Source: Verrucomicrobiota bacterium (GTDB taxonomy: Bacteria > Verrucomicrobiota > Verrucomicrobiia > Limisphaerales > J093). Taken from it: a stretch of 64,000 nt of DNA. How positions within the stretch are numbered: the first letter of the stretch is position 1; each line of letters opens with the position of its first letter. The notes beneath the pieces were generated by a model, which was given only the letters and a program-made list of their open reading frames with translations, was not told the DNA's origin and searched no databases. The stretch lies in the NCBI GenBank assembly GCA_016716505.1, contig JADJWF010000004.1, positions 496,001-560,000 on the forward strand, written 5' to 3'. The position numbers and the translations under genes were made by a program. Below are positions 25,858 to 35,252 of the stretch, one piece after another.

Positions 25858-27396
25858 ATGAAAAACCTGGTTGTCTGTTGCGACGGAACCTGGAACACGC
25901 CCGACCAATCGGAACACGGGGTGCCGTCGCCGACGAATGTCGTGCGCCTCTTCAACTGCGTGACGGACCGGGCCGCCGACGGTGTGCCCCAGGAGAAGTA
26001 CTACCATCCGGGCGTCGGCACGGGCAGCAACTGGTGGGACAAGCTGGCTGGCGGCGGCACCGGCATTGGCTTGAGCCGAAATGTCATGAGCGCCTACAAG
26101 TGGCTCGCGGAACGCTACGAGCCCGGCGACCGGATCTACCTGTTCGGGTTCAGCCGCGGGGCCTACACCGTCCGTAGCGCCGCGGGAATGCTGGCTTCCA
26201 AGACGTGCGGCCTGCTGAAGCTGGACGGCCTCGATGACCCGACGATATGGGCGCGGGTCGAACGCGCTTACCAGCGGGGCTATCGCGAGCGGAAGGATCG
26301 CTCGGCGTGGGCCGGCGACTGGGAGTTTCACGAGGTCGCCCCCGGCGACTTCCGCATTCCGGTCCACTTTTTGGGGGTATGGGACACCGTGGGCGCGCTG
26401 GGCATCCCCGATGAACTGGCCATCCTGAACCTGCTCGATGACACGCGCCGCTATGCGTTTCACGACACCAAATTGAACGACCGGGTGCGGCACGGTTGCC
26501 ACGCGGTGGCGCTCGATGAGCGGCGATTGAGCTTCGCGCCCACGCTGTGGACGGGCATCGAGCACCGGCCGGAGATCAAGCAGGTGTGGTTCCCCGGCGT
26601 TCATTCGGACGTAGGGGGCGGCTACTTGGAGACCGGCCTCTCGGATGGCGCGCTGGAATGGATGATGGACGAAGCTGCCGCCCAGCAACTCGGTTTGCAC
26701 CCTCAGATGCGGCAGCAAGTGCGGCCGGATCCGCAGGGCGTCCTGCACGATTCCCGAATGGGCCTCTACAAGGCCATGCGCGCCCAGCCCCGAAATTGGC
26801 CCGAGTTGGACCGCCGCAACTGTCCCGCTTTGCTGCACCGCTCGGTGTTCAGTCGTCTCGACAACCCTCCCATCACCCAGGCGCCGTATCACCGGTCGTT
26901 GCGGCTTGCGCCCGGCGAGGAGCGCGTGTTTCCGATTTACGCGGGCGAACCGTGGAATGAAACGGGACTATTCCTCGGCGCCGACGAGGAATACGAGTTC
27001 ACAGCGACGGGCGAATGGATGGATCGGGACATCAAGTGTGGTCCCACCGGAACCCGCGATGGGAAGTTTCAAGCGGCGGAAATTGCGCACCTTGCGGGCA
27101 GCCTATGGGGCAAGGTGGAAGGTGCGTTCAAGAAGCTGACGGCCAATGCGCAGGCGGACTTCCGCGGGACCAAAAGAGTGGAAGACCTGCCGTGGTTTGC
27201 TTTGGTCGGCTTCATCGCCAACGGCGGCGAAGACGACGAGGGGCGACCCATCCTTCCCGAAATCATCCCGATCAGGGACGGCATTAATCGCACGATCCGC
27301 CGGCCGGGCTACCTGTACTGCTTCGCGAACGACGCGTGGAATTTCTACGACAACAACCGGGGCAGCGTGCGGTTGACCGTCCGGCGAATTCGCTGA
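25858..27396 (+). CDS. DUF2235 alpha/beta hydrolase (Tle1-like catalytic domain)
   Basis: 512 residues. The first 360 form a DUF2235 domain, the family of T6SS phospholipase effector Tle1: KNLVVCCDGTWNTP at the start, the nucleophile elbow GFSRGAYTVRS, then FLGVWDTVGALG and VWFPGVHSDVGGGY, which supply the acid and His. The C-terminal 150 residues look like a separate beta-rich module, beginning RVFPIYAGEPWNETGLFLGA, possibly carbohydrate- or ligand-binding. No signal peptide, VgrG, PAAR or immunity gene is next to it, so an effector role is unproven; a housekeeping lipase is equally possible. Its stop is 13 bp from the end of the converging SUMF1-type pseudogene. Confidence 0.87.
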   Translation: MKNLVVCCDGTWNTPDQSEHGVPSPTNVVRLFNCVTDRAADGVPQEKYYHPGVGTGSNWWDKLAGGGTGIGLSRNVMSAYKWLAERYEPGDRIYLFGFSRGAYTVRSAAGMLASKTCGLLKLDGLDDPTIWARVERAYQRGYRERKDRSAWAGDWEFHEVAPGDFRIPVHFLGVWDTVGALGIPDELAILNLLDDTRRYAFHDTKLNDRVRHGCHAVALDERRLSFAPTLWTGIEHRPEIKQVWFPGVHSDVGGGYLETGLSDGALEWMMDEAAAQQLGLHPQMRQQVRPDPQGVLHDSRMGLYKAMRAQPRNWPELDRRNCPALLHRSVFSRLDNPPITQAPYHRSLRLAPGEERVFPIYAGEPWNETGLFLGADEEYEFTATGEWMDRDIKCGPTGTRDGKFQAAEIAHLAGSLWGKVEGAFKKLTANAQADFRGTKRVEDLPWFALVGFIANGGEDDEGRPILPEIIPIRDGINRTIRRPGYLYCFANDAWNFYDNNRGSVRLTVRRIR

Positions 27397-27409
27397 CGAG
27401 ACGCGGCGG

Positions 27410-28682
27410 TCAAGGGTTCCCTTCCGCCACCGGCGCGAGGACGACGCGGAAGCCCAAGTCGCTGCACCGGGTGGCCTCCGTGTACGTGTCCCGGTTGGCG
27501 GAACGCGCCGCGTTGGCGCCGTACAGCCAGGAGCCACCGCGTGCGATGCGGAACAGTCCTCCGCCGGCGAGATTCGCCTGATTGGTGACGCTCCCGCACG
27601 GATAGGCGGCCGCGTAGTCCAGGCACCATTCCAGGACATTGCCGTGCAGGTCGTACAAGCCCCAGGCAGTTGGTTGGCGGGTCCGGACCGGATGGGTGTT
27701 GGCATCGCTGTTGTCGCCGAACCACGCGAATTCGCCCGAGCGGCGGGCGTCCGGGTCTTCGCCGTGGCTGAAGCGCGTGGTGCTGCCAGCGCGGCCGGCA
27801 TATTCCCACTCCGCCTCGGTCGGCAACCGGAAAGCATGTCCCCGCGGGAGCCGCCCTGCTGCCGCCCAGCGACGGGTGAGTTCTTCGCAATAGGCAACAG
27901 CCTCGCGCCGATTGACGCGCTCCACGGGCCGCCCGGGGTCACCCACAACTGGGAAGGATGTGCCCCGGTGACGGCCCTGAATTCCGCCTGTGTCACCTCG
28001 CGTGCTCTCAACCAGAAGCCGTGGGTCAGAGTCACCCCGGTCAACGGCGATTCGTCGAAGTCGCGTCCTGTTTCTTCGCTGGCACTGCCCACCACAAACC
28101 GACCCAGACGGAGCCACACCAACCCCGGAGGCGACTGATGGGTGTCTGCGGCGATTAATGCCGCCGGGCGAGGGTCCGTCGGACGGGAGCCGGGCCGGCA
28201 GTAGATCGCGGCAATCCAGTCCGGATAAAGCCGGACTGTGGATCCTACTGCCAACCTCATCTCCAGTTCGTCCGTTGGCGACGACGCGACGAAAGCGGTT
28301 CCATCGCGAAGTTCGAAGCGTGCTTCGGCTGGATGATCGGCGGAAAGGTGAATCGCGTTGAACGAGGACATCGCAAGGGTTCAGGACGTCGCGTCCACGG
28401 CGACTGGAAAGTGAGTGCTCGCCAGCCGGGCGGAGAAACGATCTCCGTTCCTCAAGACGAGGAACGGGTCTTGCCCCAGCCGGTCTGCCTCGCCGGGGAC
28501 GGTCCGGCGAACTGAATGCCGGCGACCACCGTCGAGTCGAGCGACACTGCGCCAAAAACCGTCCGCAGCGGCCACGTTGAGGGGATCAGGTCGCCGAGCA
28601 GGCGCCGGCCGTCACGGAGGTTCAGCAGGTCCGCATTTGGCCAGCGGCCGCCCCGAAAAAACCCACCCCTCCCAAACCGCAA
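27410..28682 (-). pseudogene. Decayed SUMF1/formylglycine-generating-enzyme-like protein with N-terminal beta-repeats
   Basis: Three reading frames are needed to follow one protein. From 28682: ADLLNLRDGRRLLGDLIPS and FGAVSLDSTVVAGIQF. A frame change near 28465 leads to DPFLVLRNGDRFSARL, then a TGA at 28383-28381, then in the same frame MSSFNAIHL and ARFELRDGTAF. These are three copies of a short module of the kind L-x-L-x-D/N-G-x-x. Then the SUMF1 domain begins (GLVWLRLGRFVVGSASEETG, REVTQAEFRAVTGAHPSQ). A second frame change near 27945 leads to GDPGRPVERVNRREAVAY, RLPTEAEWEYAGRAGS and GLYDLHGNVLEWCLD. Each frame change is repaired by adding one base. The 28371-start frame or the 28555-start frame could be annotated as separate genes, but neither is whole. 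Confidence 0.72.
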
Positions 28683-28835
28683 AGGGTGGACAGCGGGGCC
28701 TCACCACGGGTGAAACCAAGGCATCCTGAATCCGACCTCTGTTCCGCCATCATCGTCCGGGGGATTCGGTCCTGCAGAAACCGGGGTTTTCCGGCCTGAG
28801 GAGCGAAAACCCAGCGGAACCGCGGTGCTCCCACG

Positions 28836-28863
28836 TTGCGTCCTTGTCACACGGTCCTACTTT
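28836..28863 (+). promoter_or_regulatory. Predicted promoter of the Gfo/Idh/MocA gene
   Basis: TTGCGT (28836-28841), 16-bp spacer, TACTTT (28858-28863), then 16 nt to the ATG at 28880. Confidence 0.5.
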
Positions 28864-28879
28864 CCCCTCCCGAGTATCT

Positions 28880-29965
28880 ATGGCCCGTAAAATTTGGCGC
28901 ATCGCCGGCATCAATTTTGACCACTTCCACATGGGCGACCTGCTTCGGTTCGCTGCCGAGCATCCTCGCGCTGAGATCGTCGGTATCAGCGACGAGCAAC
29001 CCGCCCGGATGGAGGAGGCAATCCGCAAGGGGCTTGCGCCGCGGGATCGCGCGTTCGCAGACTTCCGCCAGTGCCTCGAAGTGGCGCGGCCGGACGTGGT
29101 GATTCTGTGCCCCGCCGCCTCGAAACACGGCGAGTGGGTCAAGCGGGTCGCCCCGTACGGCGCGCACCTGCTGGTCGAGAAGCCGTTCGCCGCGTCGCTC
29201 CGGGAGGCCGACCAGATGGTGGCGGCGCTGCGCCCGGGTCAGACCTTGATGATCAATTGGCCGCTGCAATGGGTGGCCTCCCACCGCAAGGCGTATGAAC
29301 TGGTGGCCGGTGGCGCCATTGGCGAGGTGCTCAACGTGTGGCACTTCGGCGGGAATCGCGGGCCGCTGTGGCACGGGGCGGACAAGGAAGAAAAAACCGC
29401 TGCCCAGGTCGCTGCCGAGAAACCGCGGTCGTGGTTTTACCAGCGCGCGCACGGCGGCGGTTCGCTGCTGGACTACCTCGGCTACGGCACGACCCTGGGA
29501 ACGTGGTACCAGGGCGGGCGACGTCCCTTGGAGGTCACGGCCGTGGTGGACGAACCCGCCGGCCTCGAAGTGGATGAACATAGCATCGTGGTCGCCCGCT
29601 ACGCTCACGGGCTGTCCAAGTTCGAGACGCGCTGGGGCACCTTCACCGACCCGTGGACCATCCAGCCCCAGCCGCGGTGCGGGTTCGTGATCGCCGGCAC
29701 CGACGGCACGATCAGCAGCTACGACTACGACGACTTCGTGACCGTCCAAACCCGCCGCCGGCCGAAGCCGCATCGCCTTGCCGCGCCCCCGCCGCGCCCG
29801 CCGCATCAAAACCCGATCCAGTATTTGCTGCATTGCCTCGAGCGGGGCCTGCCCCTCGAGGGGCCCGTCAGTCTGGCCATCAGCCGCATCGGGCAGGAGA
29901 TCGTGGATGCGGCGGTCAAGAGCGCGCGCTTAAAGCGGACGGTGCGGCTGGCCGCCGCTCGGTAG
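28880..29965 (+). CDS. Gfo/Idh/MocA-family oxidoreductase
   Basis: 361 residues from the ATG at 28880. The N-terminal Rossmann domain starts KIWRIAGINFDHFHMGDLLRF, a variant of the usual GxGxxG in which Asn-Phe-Asp-His replaces part of the glycine loop. HLLVEKPFAASLREADQMV contains the conserved EKP motif. The substrate-side domain has GGSLLDYLGYGTT, corresponding to the GGxLxDxG/H pattern, with Tyr-Gly in place of the usual His. The proteins use NAD(P) to oxidise or reduce sugars and inositols; this subgroup is often large in Verrucomicrobiota. It is convergent with the ABC exporter and monocistronic. Confidence 0.88.
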   Translation: MARKIWRIAGINFDHFHMGDLLRFAAEHPRAEIVGISDEQPARMEEAIRKGLAPRDRAFADFRQCLEVARPDVVILCPAASKHGEWVKRVAPYGAHLLVEKPFAASLREADQMVAALRPGQTLMINWPLQWVASHRKAYELVAGGAIGEVLNVWHFGGNRGPLWHGADKEEKTAAQVAAEKPRSWFYQRAHGGGSLLDYLGYGTTLGTWYQGGRRPLEVTAVVDEPAGLEVDEHSIVVARYAHGLSKFETRWGTFTDPWTIQPQPRCGFVIAGTDGTISSYDYDDFVTVQTRRRPKPHRLAAPPPRPPHQNPIQYLLHCLERGLPLEGPVSLAISRIGQEIVDAAVKSARLKRTVRLAAAR

Positions 29966-29986
29966 GGGGGCGGGGCCTCGACGCGA

Positions 29987-31798
29987 TTACACGTTGAACT
30001 GAAGGTCGTGCAGCCGGCGGTACACCCCGTTGCGGGCCAGCAGTTCCGCATGGGTGCCTTGCTCGACCACGCGGCCCTGGTCCAGCACCACGATGAGATC
30101 GGCCGCCTGAATGGTTGAGAGCCGGTGGGCGATGCAGATGGTGGTGCGGTCCTTGGTCAGTTCGTCCAGCGCCGCCTGCACGGCGCGTTCGGATTCGGTA
30201 TCGAGCGAACTCGTGGCCTCGTCCAGCACGAGGATGGGGGCGTCTTTGAGGATCGCCCGGGCGATGGCGAGGCGCTGCCGCTGCCCGCCGGACAACAGCA
30301 CCCCCTTCTCGCCGATCACCGTTTCAAACCCTTCCGGCCGCGCGGCGATGAACTCCCACGCGTGGGCATGGCGCGCGGCAGCTTCGATTTCCGCGTCGGT
30401 CGCCTCGGGTCGGCCCAGCCGGATGTTTTCGCGGATGGTGTCGTTGAACAGAATGGTCTCCTGCGTGACGACGGCGATCGCGCGACGCAGGTCACGGGTC
30501 GCCACCTGTCGGATATCCACACCGCCGATTCGGATCGCGCCGGCCTGCGGATCGTAGAAGCGCAGCAGCAGATTCGTCAGCGTGGTCTTGCCGGAGCCAC
30601 TGGCGCCCACCAGGGCCACGAACTGCCCCGCCCTCACGCGCAGGGTCACCCCGTGAAGCACCCGCTTCTCCCCGTAACTGAACTCGACCCGGTCAAACTC
30701 AATGTCGCCGCCAGCCGCGGGGAGCGGCCGCGGGTGGGCCGGTTCGGGCAGATCGCTCCGCTCCTCCAGCAGCTCCCACACCCGGTCGCTGGCGGCGCGG
30801 GCCTGCTGCACTTTGCTGAACACGCGCGTCAGGGACTTCACTGGCTTGTACATCAGGAACACGCAGCCGATGAATTGAATCAACTCGTTGGTCGTCGCGG
30901 GCCGGGTTCTGGCCGTGCCGATGTAGATGAAGAAGAGCGCCACGCCCAGCGCGGCCATGAATTCGATCAGCGGCCCGGGCACTTCCACCGAACGAATCAC
31001 GCGCATGAAGTGACTGACAAACTCGCGCGAGGTTTGCGCATAACGCCTCACCACCCGCTCCTCGAGGTTGTAGGCCTTGACGACGCGCGCGCCGGTGAAC
31101 GCCTCGTGGACCATCTGCGTGAGCCGGCCGTAGCGCTCCTGGATCGCCCGGCTCGCCTGACGGACTTTGCGGCCGTAAATGGCGATCGGGATAATGCACA
31201 GCGGAAAAGTGAGCAGCGTGACCAAGCTCCAAGACGGTTGCGTGTAGATGACGAAAACCAGCAGGCTGACGAGGGTGACCGGGTCGCGAATCACGACCGG
31301 CACCTGGTCGCTGATGCTGGCCTGCATCACGGCAGTGTCGTTGTTGACCCGCGACATCAGCTCGCCGGTGCTGCGCCGGTTGAAAAAGGCCAGCGGCAGG
31401 GCGATCAAGTGGGCGAACAGCCGCGCGCGCAGATCGGTGATGGCCCGGACGGCGACCCATTGCAGCGAGTACACGTTCAGGTAGCCCAGCGTGCCGCGCA
31501 GCCCCATGACCACCGGGATGGATGCCACCGCCAGGACGATGGTGGTTTCGCGGCTCAGTTCCCCGGCGGTCCGGACCAGCCCTGCGGCCCAGTCGTGCAA
31601 AAAGCCGGGCAACCACTCCGGCAGCAGGGGCGTGGCTGCGGAGTGGCCCGAGGGAAACAAAGCGTCCAACGCGAGCTTCACCGCCACCATGACCAGCGGT
31701 TCGATCAGACCCGCCAGGATGCCCGCCACCACGCCGAGCGCGAGCCGTCCTTGATAGGGGCGGGCGAGCGACAGCAGGCGCTGGGCATATTCGAGCAT
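29987..31798 (-). CDS. ABC exporter, MsbA-like (TMD-NBD fusion)
   Basis: 603 residues from the ATG at 31798. Six membrane helices (about 20-320) precede a nucleotide-binding domain with Walker A GASGSGKTTLTNLLLRF, signature LSGGQRQRLAIARA and Walker B ILVLDEATSSLD. Half-size exporters of this type flip lipids (MsbA) or export drugs and peptides. Divergent placement next to lpxC/fabZ supports a lipid A-core flippase, but sequence alone does not separate MsbA from other exporters. A promoter with a very short leader is visible upstream. Confidence 0.9.
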   Translation of the reverse strand: MLEYAQRLLSLARPYQGRLALGVVAGILAGLIEPLVMVAVKLALDALFPSGHSAATPLLPEWLPGFLHDWAAGLVRTAGELSRETTIVLAVASIPVVMGLRGTLGYLNVYSLQWVAVRAITDLRARLFAHLIALPLAFFNRRSTGELMSRVNNDTAVMQASISDQVPVVIRDPVTLVSLLVFVIYTQPSWSLVTLLTFPLCIIPIAIYGRKVRQASRAIQERYGRLTQMVHEAFTGARVVKAYNLEERVVRRYAQTSREFVSHFMRVIRSVEVPGPLIEFMAALGVALFFIYIGTARTRPATTNELIQFIGCVFLMYKPVKSLTRVFSKVQQARAASDRVWELLEERSDLPEPAHPRPLPAAGGDIEFDRVEFSYGEKRVLHGVTLRVRAGQFVALVGASGSGKTTLTNLLLRFYDPQAGAIRIGGVDIRQVATRDLRRAIAVVTQETILFNDTIRENIRLGRPEATDAEIEAAARHAHAWEFIAARPEGFETVIGEKGVLLSGGQRQRLAIARAILKDAPILVLDEATSSLDTESERAVQAALDELTKDRTTICIAHRLSTIQAADLIVVLDQGRVVEQGTHAELLARNGVYRRLHDLQFNV

Positions 31799-31806
31799 TG
31801 CGGGCA

Positions 31807-31833
31807 GCGATAATGCCGTTGCGGGCCGCGCAA
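31807..31833 (-). promoter_or_regulatory. Predicted leaderless promoter of the ABC exporter
   Basis: Minus strand TTGCGC (31833-31828), 15-bp spacer, TATCGC (31812-31807), 8 nt before the ATG at 31798. The spacer is short. Confidence 0.3.
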
Positions 31834-31939
31834 GCGAGGCAAATGGCGGGAACCACCATCCGAGCGCTTGGAGCATGGCCCGCCCGTGCAGGCAAGGTCC
31901 GAGGTGACATGGCGGCGACCCGCGGTGCCAGCGGCGCGC

Positions 31940-31969
31940 TTGCCAACCGGTTTCGGCGCATTGTTAAAT
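31940..31969 (+). promoter_or_regulatory. Predicted leaderless promoter of lpxC/fabZ
   Basis: TTGCCA (31940-31945), 18-bp spacer, TTAAAT (31964-31969), then 5 nt to the GTG at 31975. This promoter supports the GTG as the true start. Confidence 0.45.
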
Positions 31970-31974
31970 TCGGC

Positions 31975-33330
31975 GTGCTGCAACAACACACCATCCGGGA
32001 GGCGGTGCGCTTTTCCGGAATCGGCCTGCACGGGGGAGAGCGCGTCACGATGGCTTTTCTGCCGGCGCCGCCGAATTCCGGGATTCGCTTCCGTCGGGTG
32101 GATCTGCAGGGTGGGCCGGAAATCGAGGCCCGGCTGGAGAATGTCACCGAGACGTCCCGCTCGACCACCCTCGGCAAGGGGAATGTGAAAGTGCAGACCG
32201 TCGAGCACGTGCTGGCCGCCTTCGCCGGCATGGGTGTGGACAACGCGGTGGTGGAGCTGGACGCGCCCGAGCCGCCGATCGCCGACGGCAGCGCGCGGGA
32301 GTACACCCGCATGCTCGAACAGGCCGGAATCGTGCCCCAGGGCGAGCCGCGCGAAGCGTTCGTGGTGGCGGAGCCGATCGAACTCGTGACCGGCGAGACG
32401 GTGATGTCGGTCTTTCCGCACGACCGTCTGCGGATCACCTGCACCAGCGCGGACAAACAGGGGCGCTACACCCAGTTCCACTCGATCGAGATCACTCGCG
32501 AGCAGTGGATTCGGGAACTCTCGGCGGCGCGGACATTCTGTTTCTTTGAGGAGCTCGAATACCTGTTCAAGAACGGTCTCATTCGCGGCGGCAGCCTGGA
32601 AAACGCCGTCGTGATCCGAGACGATGCAGTGCTGACCACCGAGCCGCTGCGGTATCCGAACGAATTTGTCCGGCACAAGATCCTCGACATCCTCGGGGAC
32701 CTGTACCTGCTGGGGCGACCGCTCCAGGGGCACATCGTGGCCGTCAAGCCCAGCCACGCGGTGAATTGCGAACTGGCGCGTCAGTTGGTGGCGCAACAAC
32801 GCCGACTGGACGCCGCCATGCAGGCCTTCACCCCGCCCCCGGCGCCGCCGAGGACGCCGGATGAACCGGAGGCGGTGGGCGAAGGCAGTGTCGGTGACGG
32901 CACGACCCTGGACATCGAGCAAGTCTTGAAGACCCTGCCGCACCGCTATCCCTTCCTGATGGTGGACCGGATTACCTCCATCGCGGGCAACAAGATCACC
33001 GGGATCAAGAACGTCACCGCCAACGAGCCGTACTTTCAGGGGCATTTCCCCGGCCATCCGATCATGCCCGGCGTGCTGCAACTCGAGGCGATGGCCCAGG
33101 TGGCGGGCATCCTCATGCTCCGCCAGGCGGAGAACGCGCGGCGGCTGGCGTACTTCATGTCCGCGGAGGAGGTGAAGTGGCGATCCCCCGTCCGGCCGGG
33201 AGACGTGCTGACCATCCAGGTCGAGATGGTGCGCGCCCGGGGCAAGATCGGCAAAGCCAAGGGCCAGTGTCTGGTGGACGGCCAGGTGGTCAGCGAAGCC
33301 TTGGTGACGTTCATGCTCATCGAAAGTTGA
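31975..33330 (+). CDS. lpxC/fabZ: Bifunctional LpxC deacetylase / FabZ dehydratase
   Basis: 451 residues from the GTG at 31975, chosen because LQQHTIREAVRFSGIGLHGGE matches the LpxC N-terminus and a promoter ends 5 nt upstream; an ATG at 31909 is the alternative. LpxC (about 1-280): zinc ligands lie in VQTVEHVLAAF and in FVRHKILDILGD (His and Asp). After a Pro-rich linker, FabZ (about 315-451) has LPHRYPFLMVDR and the active site GHFPGHPIMPGVLQLEAMAQ. LpxC catalyses the committed step of lipid A synthesis, and FabZ dehydrates 3-hydroxyacyl-ACP. The fusion is known in Bacteroidota, Chlamydiota-related and Verrucomicrobiota genomes. lpxA follows after one gene. Confidence 0.95.
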   Translation: MLQQHTIREAVRFSGIGLHGGERVTMAFLPAPPNSGIRFRRVDLQGGPEIEARLENVTETSRSTTLGKGNVKVQTVEHVLAAFAGMGVDNAVVELDAPEPPIADGSAREYTRMLEQAGIVPQGEPREAFVVAEPIELVTGETVMSVFPHDRLRITCTSADKQGRYTQFHSIEITREQWIRELSAARTFCFFEELEYLFKNGLIRGGSLENAVVIRDDAVLTTEPLRYPNEFVRHKILDILGDLYLLGRPLQGHIVAVKPSHAVNCELARQLVAQQRRLDAAMQAFTPPPAPPRTPDEPEAVGEGSVGDGTTLDIEQVLKTLPHRYPFLMVDRITSIAGNKITGIKNVTANEPYFQGHFPGHPIMPGVLQLEAMAQVAGILMLRQAENARRLAYFMSAEEVKWRSPVRPGDVLTIQVEMVRARGKIGKAKGQCLVDGQVVSEALVTFMLIES

Positions 33331-33366
33331 CCCGACGGCACGGAGGCCGCGACCGGGATTTCACTC

Positions 33367-34398
33367 ATGCCAGAAGACAACGCAGGATTCGTCAGCCGCA
33401 AGGCGCGGGCGCGCATCAAGCGCCCGCCGGTGCTCTTCACCCGGACCCAGGCGCTCATCCAGCGGCTCGAGCGGGCGCTCGGGTGCCCGTTCGTGTCGTA
33501 CTGGAACTCGAACAACGGCTCCGTCTGTTCGAATGACGTGCTGGGCATGTACGGCGTGCTCGATCGGTTGCAGGCGCAGGAGCAGATTGCCCTGTTCATC
33601 AAGAGCGACGGCGGTTCGGGACAGGCCTCCCTCATGCTCGTGAACCTGCTGCGGCAGTTCACCAAACGGTTGGTCGCGCTGGTGCCGCTCGAGTGTCAGT
33701 CCGCGGCCACCATGCTCGCGCTCGGCGCGGATGAGATTCTGATGGGACCGCTGGCCCACCTGTCGGCCGTGGACACGTCTCTGCAACACCAATTGTCCCC
33801 CCTGGACCGCGACAATGAGCGCGTGAGCGTCAGCCAGGATGAGTTGATGCGGGTGACGCGCTTGTGGCAGCAGGAGTCCAGCAAGCGCGAGGTGAACCCC
33901 TACCAGGCGATCTTCCCTTACATTCATCCGCTCGTGATCGGCGCGGTCCACCGCGTCAGTTCGCTTTCGGTCAAGCTGTGCGTTGAAATCCTCTCCTATC
34001 ACTTGCGGGACCGGCGGCAGGCCGAGCACATCAGCGAGCGGCTGAACTCCAGCTATCCCTCCCACAGTTATCCGATCACACTGCGCGAGGCGCAACGGAT
34101 TGGGCTGAAGGCCGGATCCCTGGCGCCCGACATCAATCGCCTGCTGCTCGAACTGAACGAGCTGTATTCGGAAATGGGCCAACGGGCGGTGACGGATTTT
34201 GACGCGCTCAACAACCACGACAGCCAGATTTGCAACATCATCGAAGGCCGGGGCGCGCAGATTTTCTACCAGTCGGATCGGGACTGGCACTACCGCAAGG
34301 AGGAACGCCGCTGGGTGACGCTCAACGACCGGAGCAGTTGGCGGAAGGTCGAGCGGGTGGGCAGGCGCGTGGTCCAGTCCACCTTCCACATCAGTTGA
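33367..34398 (+). CDS. SDH-type (ClpP-fold) serine proteinase
   Basis: 343 residues. IALFIKSDGGSGQASLMLV and LVALVPLECQSAATMLALGA are the ClpP/crotonase-fold strands of the SDH (serine dehydrogenase proteinase, S49-like) family; the Ser in CQSAATM is the probable nucleophile. ADEILMGPLAHLSAVDTSL completes the core. The C-terminal half (about 180-343) is helical and charged. It has no signal peptide or obvious TM segment, so it should be cytoplasmic. It lies 36 bp after lpxC/fabZ and 20 bp before lpxA, i.e. inside the lipid A operon, which suggests a regulatory protease, for example on LpxC; that is inference only. Confidence 0.83.
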   Translation: MPEDNAGFVSRKARARIKRPPVLFTRTQALIQRLERALGCPFVSYWNSNNGSVCSNDVLGMYGVLDRLQAQEQIALFIKSDGGSGQASLMLVNLLRQFTKRLVALVPLECQSAATMLALGADEILMGPLAHLSAVDTSLQHQLSPLDRDNERVSVSQDELMRVTRLWQQESSKREVNPYQAIFPYIHPLVIGAVHRVSSLSVKLCVEILSYHLRDRRQAEHISERLNSSYPSHSYPITLREAQRIGLKAGSLAPDINRLLLELNELYSEMGQRAVTDFDALNNHDSQICNIIEGRGAQIFYQSDRDWHYRKEERRWVTLNDRSSWRKVERVGRRVVQSTFHIS

Positions 34399-34417
34399 GC
34401 CGCGCCCCCGGGTCGCC

Positions 34418-35191
34418 ATGCCCGCCTCGATCCATCCCACCGCCAGCGTCCATCCCGATGCCCAGATCGGGGACGGCTGCGAAATCGGCCCCTACTGCGT
34501 CATTGGCCCGAACGTGACGCTGGGAGAGGATTGCTGGCTCCATTCGCACGTCGTGATTGACGGTCACACCCGCCTGGGGCGCGGCAATCGCATCTATCCG
34601 TTCGCCAGCCTCGGCCTGCGGACCCAGGACCTGAAGTGGAAGGGCGGTCTGACCCGCGTCGAGATCGGCGACGAGAACACGATTCGCGAAGGCGTGACCA
34701 TCCACAGCGCCACCGCGGATGGCGGCGTGACGCGGGTCGGCTCCCACAACAACCTGCTGGCGTACGCCCACGTGGCGCACGACTGTCACCTCGGCAATCA
34801 CATCATCATGTCGAACTTCTCGGGGCTGGCAGGCCATGTGGCCGTGGAGGATCACGCCATCCTCGGCGGCTACGTGGCGGTGCATCAGTTTTGCCGGCTG
34901 GGCACCATGTGCATGTTGGGCGGCTGCACCAAGGTTCGCCAGGACGTCGCGCCCTACATGCTGGTGGATGGCGACCCGGGCCGGACGCGGACCATCAACA
35001 AGATCGGCCTGGAACGGCGCGGTGTTCCGCCCGAGAGCGTCGCGGCCCTCAAACAGGCCTACAAACTCCTCTTCCGGGAGGGCCTGACCGTGCCCAACGC
35101 GCTGGCGCGGATTGAAGCCGAGCTGCCGCCGCTGCCGGAGATCCGCCACCTGCTGCAATTTGTCCGCGCGGCCGAAAGGGGAATCTGCTGA
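34418..35191 (+). CDS. lpxA: Acyl-ACP:UDP-GlcNAc O-acyltransferase
   Basis: 257 residues with the full left-handed beta-helix: HPTASVHPDAQIGDGCEIGP, then VIGPNVTLGEDCWLHSHVV, and the catalytic region NNLLAYAHVAHDCHLGNH, whose His is the general base. GGYVAVHQFCRLGTMCMLGG and the C-terminal helices (YKLLFREGLTVPNA) match LpxA rather than LpxD. It transfers 3-hydroxyacyl chains to UDP-GlcNAc in the first step of lipid A synthesis. It belongs to the lpxC/fabZ-SDH-lpxA operon. Confidence 0.95.
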   Translation: MPASIHPTASVHPDAQIGDGCEIGPYCVIGPNVTLGEDCWLHSHVVIDGHTRLGRGNRIYPFASLGLRTQDLKWKGGLTRVEIGDENTIREGVTIHSATADGGVTRVGSHNNLLAYAHVAHDCHLGNHIIMSNFSGLAGHVAVEDHAILGGYVAVHQFCRLGTMCMLGGCTKVRQDVAPYMLVDGDPGRTRTINKIGLERRGVPPESVAALKQAYKLLFREGLTVPNALARIEAELPPLPEIRHLLQFVRAAERGIC

Positions 35192-35252
35192 TGGCGCCGC
35201 GCGTTGCGGTCCGGACCAACGGCCGGTTTCTCGACCGCCACCAGCCACCTGC

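Noticed and set aside
25528..26892. 454-codon minus-strand frame
   Set aside because: Antisense shadow of the DUF2235 gene.
30125..31813. 562-codon open frame on the plus strand
   Set aside because: Antisense shadow of the ABC exporter; no start, ribosome site or family.
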